The notes under the pieces: model-generated
Database searches by the model: none
The model's input: the letters and a program-made list of their open reading frames with translations, nothing else
What the model was told of the DNA's origin: nothing
Source: Scatavimonas merdigallinarum
Lineage (GTDB): Bacteria > Bacillota > Clostridia > Oscillospirales > Acutalibacteraceae
Direction: 5' to 3'
NCBI GenBank assembly: GCA_018713055.1
Contig: DVFW01000004.1
Span: 1-57,392, forward strand
Length of the DNA stretch: 57,392 bases
Made by a program: the position numbers and the translations under genes
Shown here: one piece after another, positions 8,604-16,430 of the stretch
Position numbering within the stretch: position 1 is the first letter of the stretch
How the letters are laid out: each line of letters starts with the position of its first letter

Positions 8604-8945
8604 ATGAAATGCTTTGTGCAATTGCTTTTTGTGGTATTTGCACTGATTTTAGGTATTTTGACTTTTGTATTAAAAAGGAAACATTCAAATTTTCCGGATT
8701 TTAGAGTTGGATACCATGATAAGAGGATTATGGAGAATAAACAAAAGTGGGACTATGCCAATAATATGGCTGGAAATTTATGTGCCGCTTTTGCAGTTGT
8801 TAACATTGCTGTTTCTGCATTGTTGTATTTTGTTAAAGCAAGTATAGAAATGACAATAATAATTTTTTTGCTTCTATCCGTAATTTCCATCATCGCTATT
8901 TTAGCTGTTCCAATAAAATTATCAAAGAAATCTGACAAATTTTAA
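8604..8945 (+). CDS. short SdpI-like membrane protein
   Basis: A 113-residue protein with three hydrophobic segments (~4-22, ~57-76 and ~82-104). The stretch VGYHDKRIMENKQKWDYAN between the first two resembles the conserved cytoplasmic loop of the SdpI family, where a GYR motif, a Trp and an Asn precede a helix. Bacillus SdpI is an immunity protein for a toxic peptide and is larger. A GGGGGAG ribosome site lies 8 bases before the ATG, and TATAAT (8557-8562) suggests its own promoter. Its place between a kinase and a transporter fits a peptide-immunity role. The family call is moderate. Confidence 0.6.
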   Translation: MKCFVQLLFVVFALILGILTFVLKRKHSNFPDFRVGYHDKRIMENKQKWDYANNMAGNLCAAFAVVNIAVSALLYFVKASIEMTIIIFLLLSVISIIAILAVPIKLSKKSDKF

Positions 8946-9010
8946 TACCGCCTGCTGAATATCTGAACCTGTCTTACCCTGCACAAAAACAAAACAGCAT
9001 TTCCGCCCGG

Positions 9011-9047
9011 CCGGGAGGTTTTCATTGTGAAGACCTCCCGGTTTTTT
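9011..9047 (+). terminator. strong rho-independent terminator
   Basis: A 13-bp stem (CCGGGAGGTTTTC / GAAGACCTCCCGG with one G-U pair), a 5-base loop and TTTTTT at 9042-9047. It separates the kinase/SdpI unit from the transporter operon. Confidence 0.85.
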
Positions 9048-9084
9048 ATTTCCATGTGGGAACTTCACTTAAAATACTCCGGAG

Positions 9085-9117
9085 CTCCACCTTAACTCCA
9101 TTTTTCTTCTGTAGGAT
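9085..9117 (+). promoter_or_regulatory. CTCCA tandem box and -10 of the FtsX-type transporter operon
   Basis: CTCCA at 9085-9089 and 9096-9100 (11-base period) is followed after 11 bases by TAGGAT at 9112-9117, the likely -10. The boxes, spacing and flanking CC..AA and TTTTT match the site before the regulator at 6461-6493. This predicts direct control of the transporter by that regulator. Confidence 0.6.
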
Positions 9118-9149
9118 TGTTTTATCAAATACAGGAGGTTGATAAAACG

Positions 9150-10478
9150 ATGAATTTACTGAAACGGGCGGGACTGTACACCCTGCGGAGTATGGGGCGC
9201 ACCGCGCTTCTGTTCGCAATTTTGCTGCTCGTTGCCACATTTGTATTAAGTGGGCTGTCTGTTATGGAGGCTTCCGAAAACACCTCCACAGAGCTGCGGG
9301 GGACGACCGGGGCCAGCTTTACCGTGGAACGGAACCTTGCCACCGGCAGCATGAACAACATAGGAGGTGGAACCTCGATTATCCAGCAGGAGTTTTTGAA
9401 CGACGAGATGATTGACAAAATTTTGAAAATAGATGGGATTACGGCCTACACTGCAAAAAACTACGGCTATTACGATCTGAAAGACACATCCGGCCAGTCC
9501 CTCCAGATGATCTATTCGTCCTCCAAATGGGACGGCACCGATTTGGATTTTACGTCAACGACCATAGGATCGTTTTTTACAGAATATGACGAGTTCTTTT
9601 TGAGCCAGCGCTTTCAGCTTACCCAGGGGCGGCACCTCACCGACCAAGACGACAAGGGCATTCTCATCAGCGAAGACCTGGCAAAAAAACATGGGCTTTC
9701 TGTGGGAGACAAGGTGGAACTTTACCGGCAAAACTGGACAACCGGAGCGGCCAACGCCGGCGACAAGGGCGAAGATGTGGAGATTGTGGGGCTTTTCAAA
9801 ATCATCGAAACCCAGGACGACATAAACAGCCTGTCTCCTTCCGACCGTTATGAAAATTACGTCTTCGCCCCCATTCGCGTAGTGCAGTCCCTGTCGGACT
9901 GGGTGGGTGAAGAGGAGCAGTATGGTTATCAATACGCAGATTTCTATGTAGACGACCCACAACGGCTGGATGGTATTATTCAGGACGTGCAGAAAATTGA
10001 CAGCGTCAACTGGAATAATTTTCTTGTATCGGCCAACAACGAGGTATACCAGCGCGCCGCAGGTTCCATGTCGAACGTAGCAACTTTAATCCACACTTTG
10101 ATACTTGTTATCGTGGTTATGAGCGCCGGAATTATTACCCTGATTCTGTTTTTCTGGTTAAAAGGCCGGATTCGGGAAACGGGAATTCTGATGGCAATGG
10201 GTATTTCCAAAACGGCGCTGCTGTTCCAGCATATGGTAGAAACCGCGCTGATTGCAATTCCCGCATTTTGCAGCGCATGGTTTTTAAGTGAATTTTTTGC
10301 CGGATGGATAGGCAGCCTGTTTGATTCAAATATCGCAGCTGGCAGCGTGGCTGTTTCAGGAGGAGATTTTGCGGCGGTGTGTATTGGCGGTACTCTCATT
10401 CTGTCCGCGGCAATCTTCGTTTCTTGTATCCCTGTTTTCAGGTACAAACCCAAAGAAATACTTTCCATGATGGAATAA
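9150..10478 (+). CDS. FtsX/MacB-type ABC transporter permease (first copy)
   Basis: A 442-residue permease with one N-terminal helix (~18-38), a large ~270-residue extracytoplasmic domain and three C-terminal helices. The helix block starts near residue 305 and ends in RYKPKEILSMME, the typical FtsX-type end. The start is the ATG at 9150, with AGGAGG 11 bases upstream; an earlier in-frame ATG at 9117 overlaps the -10 element. The next gene encodes a similar permease of nearly the same length, so the two probably form a heterodimer with the ATPase at 11868. Such exporters remove peptides or signal to a kinase in antimicrobial-peptide defence. Confidence 0.88.
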   Translation: MNLLKRAGLYTLRSMGRTALLFAILLLVATFVLSGLSVMEASENTSTELRGTTGASFTVERNLATGSMNNIGGGTSIIQQEFLNDEMIDKILKIDGITAYTAKNYGYYDLKDTSGQSLQMIYSSSKWDGTDLDFTSTTIGSFFTEYDEFFLSQRFQLTQGRHLTDQDDKGILISEDLAKKHGLSVGDKVELYRQNWTTGAANAGDKGEDVEIVGLFKIIETQDDINSLSPSDRYENYVFAPIRVVQSLSDWVGEEEQYGYQYADFYVDDPQRLDGIIQDVQKIDSVNWNNFLVSANNEVYQRAAGSMSNVATLIHTLILVIVVMSAGIITLILFFWLKGRIRETGILMAMGISKTALLFQHMVETALIAIPAFCSAWFLSEFFAGWIGSLFDSNIAAGSVAVSGGDFAAVCIGGTLILSAAIFVSCIPVFRYKPKEILSMME

Positions 10479-10491
10479 CAGGAGGCACGCA

Positions 10492-11853
10492 ATGCATTGG
10501 TTCAAACGGGCGGTTCTACATAACGCCCGAAAAAAAGGAAAAACGCTTTTACTTTTCTCTATTTTGCTGGTAATCGGTATTTTGCTTTTAACCTGCTTTT
10601 CCATTCAAAGGGCCACAGAAACAGCAGCGCTTAATGTCCGGCGATCTCTGAAAGGCTCTTTTACCATTGATGCCAAAGCAAGCAATGGGCAACTTACCGG
10701 CGATGTGGTACAGGCCATCCGGCAGCTTCCGGGAATTAAAGAATATAATGGACGTTCCACTTCCTACGCGGCGTATTCGCATGCAAATGGAACACCGCTG
10801 GAAATTATGACAGCCGGGGCTTTTCAGATTGTGGAAGGCTTTGAACATGCAGGAAAGGTGGTAGCGGACTCTTTCTCAGAGCAAGACGAGCTTTTTACAG
10901 AGAGTGGTTTTACACTTTTGGAGGGCAGCCCGATCACCGACGGCGAGGCGCATGCGGCGGTGATCCACCGCTGGCTTGCCGAGCAAAACAATTTGCAGAT
11001 TGGAGACACGATACGACTGGGGTTGAACCGGCAAATGGTATCGGATGATACAATGAACGCTGAAGGTGCCGCAGATAAAACCGTCCCGGTAAAGATTATT
11101 GGTATTTTTGAGAACACCAGGCCGCAGGAAGGAGATACGCTGTTTTCACACATATTTTATCAGAACACCATCTTTGTGGACCATCAAAGCTATTCTCAAT
11201 TGTTTCCTGAAAACAGTTTGCTTTATTGCGAAACTGCAGATTTCCAAGTGGATGACCCGGAGACACTGGATGCTTTAATTGAACAGATACAGGAAATCGA
11301 CGGGGTGGCATGGGAAAAATGCACATTCACAAAACATGCTGTGGACTATGAAAATGCCAGAGATTCCTTACAAACACTGGAAGAGATTGTATGGGTTCTT
11401 TCTCTTGTTGTTTTAGCTGTCAGCGCCGGTTTGCTTCTTTTAATTTTTGCTCTGTGGGCGCGCAGCCGGGTGCATGAAACAGGCGTATATGTGGCAATGG
11501 GGATTGGAAAAGGAAATGTCCTGCTCCAGCATTTGACAGAGGTATGCCTAATTGCCGTCTGTGCGTTTATTATCGCAGCGGCTTGCAGCAGCGGTATTGC
11601 CGGAGGCGTTGGGGAACATTTGCTAAAACAGGCCGCCGCACCAGAATATGAAACAACCCAATTCACACAAACGGAGCAACCAGAGCAGACGCAAGATATT
11701 GTTGAGCTGACGCAGATACAGATAAACGTAGCTGGACAGGATATTTTGCTTTTGTGTGGAGCCGGGATTCCGCTGATCGTTTTGTCTGTGACGCTTGCCG
11801 CGCTCCCTGTGCTGCGGCTAAAGCCAAAAGAGATATTGACAAAGATGAATTAA
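10492..11853 (+). CDS. FtsX/MacB-type ABC transporter permease (second copy)
   Basis: A 453-residue permease paralogous to its upstream neighbour. It has the same N-terminal helix (~20-38), large extracytoplasmic domain and C-terminal three-helix block ending RLKPKEILTKMN. It carries an extra polar Gln/Thr-rich insertion (residues ~385-415, many Glu-Gln-Thr) between the last two helices that the first copy lacks. AGGAGG lies 6 bases before the ATG, and 13 bases separate it from the upstream stop. It probably pairs with the first permease. Confidence 0.88.
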   Translation: MHWFKRAVLHNARKKGKTLLLFSILLVIGILLLTCFSIQRATETAALNVRRSLKGSFTIDAKASNGQLTGDVVQAIRQLPGIKEYNGRSTSYAAYSHANGTPLEIMTAGAFQIVEGFEHAGKVVADSFSEQDELFTESGFTLLEGSPITDGEAHAAVIHRWLAEQNNLQIGDTIRLGLNRQMVSDDTMNAEGAADKTVPVKIIGIFENTRPQEGDTLFSHIFYQNTIFVDHQSYSQLFPENSLLYCETADFQVDDPETLDALIEQIQEIDGVAWEKCTFTKHAVDYENARDSLQTLEEIVWVLSLVVLAVSAGLLLLIFALWARSRVHETGVYVAMGIGKGNVLLQHLTEVCLIAVCAFIIAAACSSGIAGGVGEHLLKQAAAPEYETTQFTQTEQPEQTQDIVELTQIQINVAGQDILLLCGAGIPLIVLSVTLAALPVLRLKPKEILTKMN

Positions 11854-11867
11854 GGAGGTTTTTGCTT

Positions 11868-12503
11868 ATGAGTATCTTGGAGATCCAGAATGTCCAATAT
11901 GCCTATAACAATAAAAAGAAAGTTTTAAAGGGAATCAGCGCCCAGATGGAGCAGGGCAGGCTCCACGCAATTCTCGGCCCCTCCGGTTGTGGAAAAACCA
12001 CCCTGCTTTCCCTGCTTGGCGGTCTGGACAGCCCAGACAGCGGCCAGATTTTATTTGATGGAAAAAATATTGCTGAGAGCGGTTTGGCCGAGCACCGGAG
12101 AAACCATGTCTCCTTTATTTTCCAGGCATACAATCTGATCGATTATCTGACGCCCACGGAAAATGTGGCGCTGACTTCCAAATTGCCGCCGCTGCCCATT
12201 CTGGAGCGTTTAGGTCTTACAAAAGACGAGGCAAAGCGCAATGTACTGAAGCTCTCCGGCGGGCAACAGCAAAGGGTGGCCATCGCACGGGCGCTTGCCA
12301 GCGAGGCACCGGTTATCCTGGCCGATGAACCTACGGGCAATCTGGATGAAGATACCGCGAAGGATATTACACAGATCCTTAAGGAGAGCGCGCATCAGAT
12401 GAATAAGTGTGTGGTGGTCGTCACTCATTCCGGGGAGCTGGCCAGGCAGGCGGATGTTGTTTTCAGGCTGAAAAAAGGCGATTTGCATATAACTGCAAAT
12501 TAG
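11868..12503 (+). CDS. MacB/LolD-type ABC transporter ATP-binding protein
   Basis: A 211-residue ATPase with Walker A GPSGCGKTT, Q-loop FIFQAYNLIDYLTP, signature LSGGQQQR, Walker B VILADEPTGNLDED and switch His in VTHSGE. The start is the ATG at 11868, with AAGGAGG 9 bases upstream; a longer frame runs inside the preceding permease. It completes a three-gene exporter driven by the promoter at 9085-9117. The C-terminus is short compared with MacB, as is usual for BceA/YxdL-like subunits. Confidence 0.92.
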   Translation: MSILEIQNVQYAYNNKKKVLKGISAQMEQGRLHAILGPSGCGKTTLLSLLGGLDSPDSGQILFDGKNIAESGLAEHRRNHVSFIFQAYNLIDYLTPTENVALTSKLPPLPILERLGLTKDEAKRNVLKLSGGQQQRVAIARALASEAPVILADEPTGNLDEDTAKDITQILKESAHQMNKCVVVVTHSGELARQADVVFRLKKGDLHITAN

Positions 12504-12698
12504 AGGCTGCAACATTACGGGAACACATGGGATCTTGCGCCCTCCTTTCGGCAGCAGAAAAACCAGCGGTGGAATTAGAGGGAATAAGCACTTGATAAAT
12601 GATTTTCTCTGCTTCTGGAAATGTTAACGGAAAACCTTAAACGGCGCAGAGAGTTTACACATACCCGTCGTCAAAAAAACTGGGTACATAAACACAAA

Positions 12699-12742
12699 GC
12701 CGATAAACCTGACGTCTCACAGGTTTATCGGCGCTCTTTTTT
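12699..12742 (+). terminator. rho-independent terminator after the FtsX-type transporter
   Basis: GCCGATAAACCTG and CAGGTTTATCGGC form a perfect 13-bp stem with an 8-base loop; TTTTTT follows four bases later. Confidence 0.8.
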
Positions 12743-12879
12743 ACAGGGAAGATGAACCTGCCCAATTAAGATGGATTTGGTTGGGTAAAAATCGGGAGAG
12801 AAAAAATTCTCTCCCGAAAAAGCCCGTAAAACCGGCAATCGTTACCTCTTATGGGGGTTAGTTACAAAAAAGTGCGTAC

Positions 12880-12907
12880 TTTACAATCCATTCAGCCTGC
12901 GTATAAT
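12880..12907 (+). promoter_or_regulatory. promoter of the MBL-fold-like gene
   Basis: TTTACA (12880-12885), a 16-base spacer and TATAAT (12902-12907), about 72 bases before the start codon. Confidence 0.6.
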
Positions 12908-12979
12908 AAAGGCAAGAGCTGGGGAAACGGCCGGTCCAAAGCGCAAAAAATTTGAAACATACCTATGGAGGGATTTACC

Positions 12980-13771
12980 ATGGACAAAAAGACATTTAAA
13001 ACGGTTAAGCTCGAAAAAGGCGAAATCAATATTTACGACTTTGGCAAAGTAAAATTGCATGCCTATAAGACAGGCGACCTGATTGACAATGAGGTTTTTA
13101 TTATTGAAAAAAACGGTAAAGTGGTAGTCATCGAGTCCCCCTGTTTTTTTGATAATATTAAAGCACTTACGGCTTACCTGAAAGATATGGAGGTTGCAGG
13201 TATGTTTGTAGCTTACCACGGCGCAGGCGCTGCTTTCCTGCCGGAAGCCCCCAAATATGCAACGCAAAATGCGATAGATTACTCCGGAAAAGGCGGCGGC
13301 AAGGCCCTGATCGAAAACTTTGCAGCAGCTTTCGGTAAAATTTTTGACAGCTCCATCCATAAAATTACCAATGTGATCAGCGAGGGCAAAATTAATATTG
13401 GCGGTGTGGATTTCATTATTAAGCAGACTTCGGAGGCCTTTGATGTGGAAATTCCTGAAATCAACGCCGTTTATACGCATATGCTCGGCCACGATTGTCA
13501 TTCCATTGTGGCAGGCGCCGGTCATGCCGACCAAATGATCGCACAATTAAAAGACTATATTGCAAAAGGCTATGGACTGATCCTTACCTCTCACTACACG
13601 CCGGAAGATCTGAAGGATGCGCAAATTAAAATTGCCTATCTTGAGAATCTCAAAAAAATTGCGGCAAGCTGTGCAGATGCAGACAGTTTTAAAGCGGAGG
13701 TACAAAAACAATACCCGGCATACAGCGGTCAAAACTATCTGGATATGACGGCAGGATTCTTTTTTTCCTAA
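12980..13771 (+). CDS. degenerate metallo-beta-lactamase-fold-like protein
   Basis: A 263-residue protein whose opening (alternating beta strands, FIIEKNGKVVVIESP, then a helix) and overall order resemble MBL-fold hydrolases. The metal motif HxHxDH is not present: the expected place reads VAYHGAGAAF. Other possible metal ligands (HDCHS near ~173, AGAGH, TSHYTPED) remain. I infer either a non-metal or altered-metal member. GGAGGG lies 7 bases before the ATG at 12980; an in-frame ATG 15 bases earlier lacks a ribosome site. It has its own promoter and no obvious partner, though it sits just before the ADP-ribosylation operon. Confidence 0.65.
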   Translation: MDKKTFKTVKLEKGEINIYDFGKVKLHAYKTGDLIDNEVFIIEKNGKVVVIESPCFFDNIKALTAYLKDMEVAGMFVAYHGAGAAFLPEAPKYATQNAIDYSGKGGGKALIENFAAAFGKIFDSSIHKITNVISEGKINIGGVDFIIKQTSEAFDVEIPEINAVYTHMLGHDCHSIVAGAGHADQMIAQLKDYIAKGYGLILTSHYTPEDLKDAQIKIAYLENLKKIAASCADADSFKAEVQKQYPAYSGQNYLDMTAGFFFS

Positions 13772-13917
13772 ACAAATGCGGGGCTGTTGCAAATATGGCA
13801 GTCCCCTTCCTTTTTAAATGAAAAAACAATCCTGAGCCAGAATTATGGCGCAATACCCCCTTTCTTTTATAGAATCGTTTGCAGCAGTGTATGAAAATTG
13901 TAAGGAGGCGCATAAAA

Positions 13918-14541
13918 GTGACGGCAACGGACTTTTTAAAATATCTGGAAATGGAAATACACACAGTTGTTGCCGCAACCGTGGACGAAAACGGTTTTCC
14001 TGTGACCTGCGCGCTTGATCTAATGGCCAGTTATGCAAGCAACCTGTATTTTCTCACAGCAAGGGGCAAAGGTCTTTATAAGCGGTTGAAAAACCGCGGC
14101 TATATGGCTCTGACCGGCATAAAAGGTGAAGATACCATGTCCTGTGTTGCGGTATCTGTACGGGGAAAGGTAAAGGAACTTGGAAACGCTTGCTTACCGC
14201 AGCTTTTTGAAAAAAATCCATATATGAAAGAGATCTACCCTACAAAAGAATCACAAAAGGCGCTTACTGTCTTTGAATTGTATAAAGGCAAAGGCGAATG
14301 GTTTGACCTTTCGAAAAAGCCCATTGAGCGTTTTTCCTTTGTCTTAGGCCAGGAAAAAGAAGAAAAAGAAGGCTATTTTATCACAAGCGCTTGTAACGGC
14401 TGCCAAATTTGCGCAAGGGTTTGTCCGCAAAATTGCATTGATTATACGGCGATACCATCCGTTATCCGGCAGAAAAACTGCTTACGCTGCGGCAACTGTA
14501 TAAACGCCTGTCCGCAAAACGCTGTAATTCGGGAGGGGTAA
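13918..14541 (+). CDS. PNPOx-family flavin protein fused to a 2x[4Fe-4S] ferredoxin domain
   Basis: A 207-residue protein. Residues ~1-135 look like a pyridoxamine-phosphate-oxidase/FMN split-barrel domain (start ATDFLKYLEMEIHTVVAATVD, then ALDLMASYASNLYFLTARGK). Residues ~155-205 carry two CxxCxxCxxxCP clusters: Cys159, 162, 165, 169 and Cys188, 191, 194, 198. That combination suggests electron transfer between Fe-S clusters and a bound flavin. The start is a GTG with AAGGAGG 9 bases upstream. It ends 4 bases before the macrodomain gene, so the three genes to 16160 form one operon. Its link to ADP-ribosylation is inference from that operon. Confidence 0.8.
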   Translation: MTATDFLKYLEMEIHTVVAATVDENGFPVTCALDLMASYASNLYFLTARGKGLYKRLKNRGYMALTGIKGEDTMSCVAVSVRGKVKELGNACLPQLFEKNPYMKEIYPTKESQKALTVFELYKGKGEWFDLSKKPIERFSFVLGQEKEEKEGYFITSACNGCQICARVCPQNCIDYTAIPSVIRQKNCLRCGNCINACPQNAVIREG

Positions 14542-14545
14542 AGAA

Positions 14546-15325
14546 ATGACGCAAGCAGCAAGGCGATTTTATTTAATTCAGAGCCTGCTCCATGAGCAGC
14601 CCCGGCTTGCAGGCACAGAAATCCCGGCAGGCGAGCAGGAACAGAAGAACCTGCTTCGGTCGCTTTTGAATATTCGTATGCCCCAGCCTGTATGTAAGGA
14701 TTTTTTAAAGGTGCAAAATGCCTATCTGCAGGAGGAAATTCAGCGCAGAGGTATAACGAATTTTGCTGATCTAAAACCACTACAGAAGGAAATTTATCTG
14801 TGGAAAGGCGATATCACCACGCTTTGCTGCGATGCCATTGTTAACGCGGCCAACCGTCAAATGCTCGGTTGTTTTGTTCCGTGTCACAACTGCATCGACA
14901 ATGCGATTCATACCTTTTCAGGAATCCAGCTCCGTTTGGCCTGCGCAGAACTCATGAAAAAACAAAGGAGTATGGAAGAAAGCGGAAAAGCAAAAATTAC
15001 ACCGGCATTTAACCTGCCGTGCAAATATGTACTGCATACCGTCGGCCCCATGGTTCATGGAAAACTTGCAGAGAAAGAAAAAAATCTGCTGGTATCCTGT
15101 TATCGTGCCTGTTTGGAGCTGGCAGAGCAAAACGGAGTGAAAAGCATTGCATTTTGCTGCATCTCTACAGGCGAGTTCTGTTTCCCCAATGATAAAGCAG
15201 CGGAGCTTGCCATACAAACGGTAAAAAATTATAAAGCGCAAACACATAGTGCGATTCAGGTGATATTCAATGTATTTAAAGAAACCGACTACCGCATTTA
15301 CAGAAAGCTACTCAGCGCAGATTAA
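14546..15325 (+). CDS. zinc-dependent macrodomain protein-ADP-ribose hydrolase
   Basis: A 259-residue protein with an N-terminal helical extension (~1-85) and a macrodomain. The macrodomain shows the ADP-ribose-binding opening DAIVNAAN (~96-103) and the loop GCFVPCHNCIDNAIH. His114, Cys116 and His122 match the zinc ligands of the Zn-macrodomains found beside class-M sirtuins in Staphylococcus and Streptococcus. Those enzymes remove ADP-ribose that the sirtuin adds to protein. The 56-base overlap with the sirtuin gene supports coupled expression. The stop lies well inside the sirtuin frame. Confidence 0.9.
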   Translation: MTQAARRFYLIQSLLHEQPRLAGTEIPAGEQEQKNLLRSLLNIRMPQPVCKDFLKVQNAYLQEEIQRRGITNFADLKPLQKEIYLWKGDITTLCCDAIVNAANRQMLGCFVPCHNCIDNAIHTFSGIQLRLACAELMKKQRSMEESGKAKITPAFNLPCKYVLHTVGPMVHGKLAEKEKNLLVSCYRACLELAEQNGVKSIAFCCISTGEFCFPNDKAAELAIQTVKNYKAQTHSAIQVIFNVFKETDYRIYRKLLSAD

Positions 15326-16160
15326 GCAGTTAAAAAAGGAGCTTGAAACTGCAGATGCCATCGCAATTGGCGCCGGTGCGGGAATGTCCACCTCCGCGGG
15401 AATGTCCTATAACGGGGAACGGTTTGAAAAAAACTTTTCAGATTTTCGGCAAAAGTATGGGATAACCGATATGTATGCAGGCGGTTTTTATCCTTTCGAT
15501 ACGTTAGAGGAATATTGGGCATGGTGGGCAAGGCATGTTTATCTAAACCGCTATGCCGCTGCTCCTGGCAAACCTTATTTGGATTTGCTCGCATTGATAG
15601 GGGATAAGGATTACTTTGTGCTTACCACCAATGTAGACCACCAGTTTCAGCTTGCAGGGTTTAATAAAAAGCGCCTGTTTTACACACAAGGCGATTACGG
15701 CCTCTGGCAGTGCTCCAAAGCCTGCCACGAAAAGACCTATGATAATCAAACACAGATTGGGCAGATGGTTGCTGCGCAGAAAGATATGAAAATTCCATCT
15801 GAGCTGGTGCCGTATTGTCCGGTTTGCGGCGCGCCGATGACAATGAATCTGCGGGTCGACCATACTTTTGTGCAGGATCAGGGCTGGTATGCCGCCGCAA
15901 ACCGGTATGACAGCTTTATCCGCTGTCACAGAGACTTGCACATTTTATTTTTGGAGCTTGGCGTGGGTGGAAATACCCCCATGATTATTAAATACCCTTT
16001 TTGGCAAATGACAGCGGAAAACAGTAAGGCTGTTTATGCCTGTATTAATAGCGGCCAGGCAATTGGACCAAATGAAATTGCACGGCAGGCCATTTATATT
16101 AATGGCGATATAGGGGAGGTTTTAAGTGAATTAAATCCAAAACGGAAAAATGGTGATTAA
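15270..16160 (+). CDS. class-M sirtuin (SirTM), protein ADP-ribosyltransferase
   Basis: A 296-residue sirtuin. GAGAGMSTSAG (~34-44) binds NAD, and TTNVDHQ contains Asn121. The position of the usual catalytic His is Gln140 (FYTQGDYG), which is the hallmark of the ADP-ribosylating SirTM class described in pathogens. A zinc module is formed by Cys148, Cys152, Cys183 and Cys186. It starts at an ATG inside the macrodomain gene with AGGTGA 7 bases upstream. In the described extended operons SirTM modifies a lipoylated GcvH-like carrier; no such carrier or lipoate ligase is visible in this window, so the target here is open. Confidence 0.9.
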   Translation: MYLKKPTTAFTESYSAQIKQLKKELETADAIAIGAGAGMSTSAGMSYNGERFEKNFSDFRQKYGITDMYAGGFYPFDTLEEYWAWWARHVYLNRYAAAPGKPYLDLLALIGDKDYFVLTTNVDHQFQLAGFNKKRLFYTQGDYGLWQCSKACHEKTYDNQTQIGQMVAAQKDMKIPSELVPYCPVCGAPMTMNLRVDHTFVQDQGWYAAANRYDSFIRCHRDLHILFLELGVGGNTPMIIKYPFWQMTAENSKAVYACINSGQAIGPNEIARQAIYINGDIGEVLSELNPKRKNGD

Positions 16161-16272
16161 ACGCGAATTACAATTTGCATAGTGCCATCCCGTCGAACAG
16201 CAAACGGCATACAAAAGCCGTTTTGCGCAGAACACCGGCTGAAAGAAAAGCCGCTTTCTTAAACCAGCAAAA

Positions 16273-16300
16273 ACAGCAGAGGCAGCCGTCTGCTGTTTTT
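16273..16300 (+). terminator. terminator of the SirTM operon
   Basis: CAGCAGA and TCTGCTG pair (7 bp, 8-base loop) and TTTTTT follows at 16295-16300. Confidence 0.7.
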
Positions 16301-16373
16301 TGCTGCACCAAATTTTGTTTTATTGTAAAAATCAAAATTTTTCTGCCACGAAAAATAGATTTTTCAATTTTCC

Positions 16374-16402
16374 TTTACATACCAGTTTTACAAAGGTATA
16401 AT
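16374..16402 (+). promoter_or_regulatory. promoter of the GNAT gene
   Basis: TTTACA (16374-16379), a 17-base spacer and a perfect TATAAT (16397-16402), 28 bases before the ATG. Confidence 0.65.
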
Positions 16403-16430
16403 TAAAAAGTACATTTTATTTTGCGAGGAT

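Larger units (their letters stand above)
12504..12979. other. 476-base intergenic region
   Basis: It contains no convincing gene. It holds a strong terminator (12699-12742), a perfect 10-bp inverted repeat with a 4-base loop (CGGGAGAGAA at 12793-12802, TTCTCTCCCG at 12807-12816) that lacks a T-run on the plus strand, and the promoter of the next gene. The first 190 bases show nothing I can name. Confidence 0.6.

Noticed and set aside
12793..12816. Perfect inverted repeat as a terminator
   Set aside because: The stem is strong but there is no T-run after it on the plus strand and only a short one on the minus strand, where no gene ends; kept only as structure within the intergenic region.
16175..16405. 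A 76-codon open frame after SirTM
   Set aside because: It crosses the terminator at 16273-16300 and the promoter at 16374-16402 and has no ribosome site.
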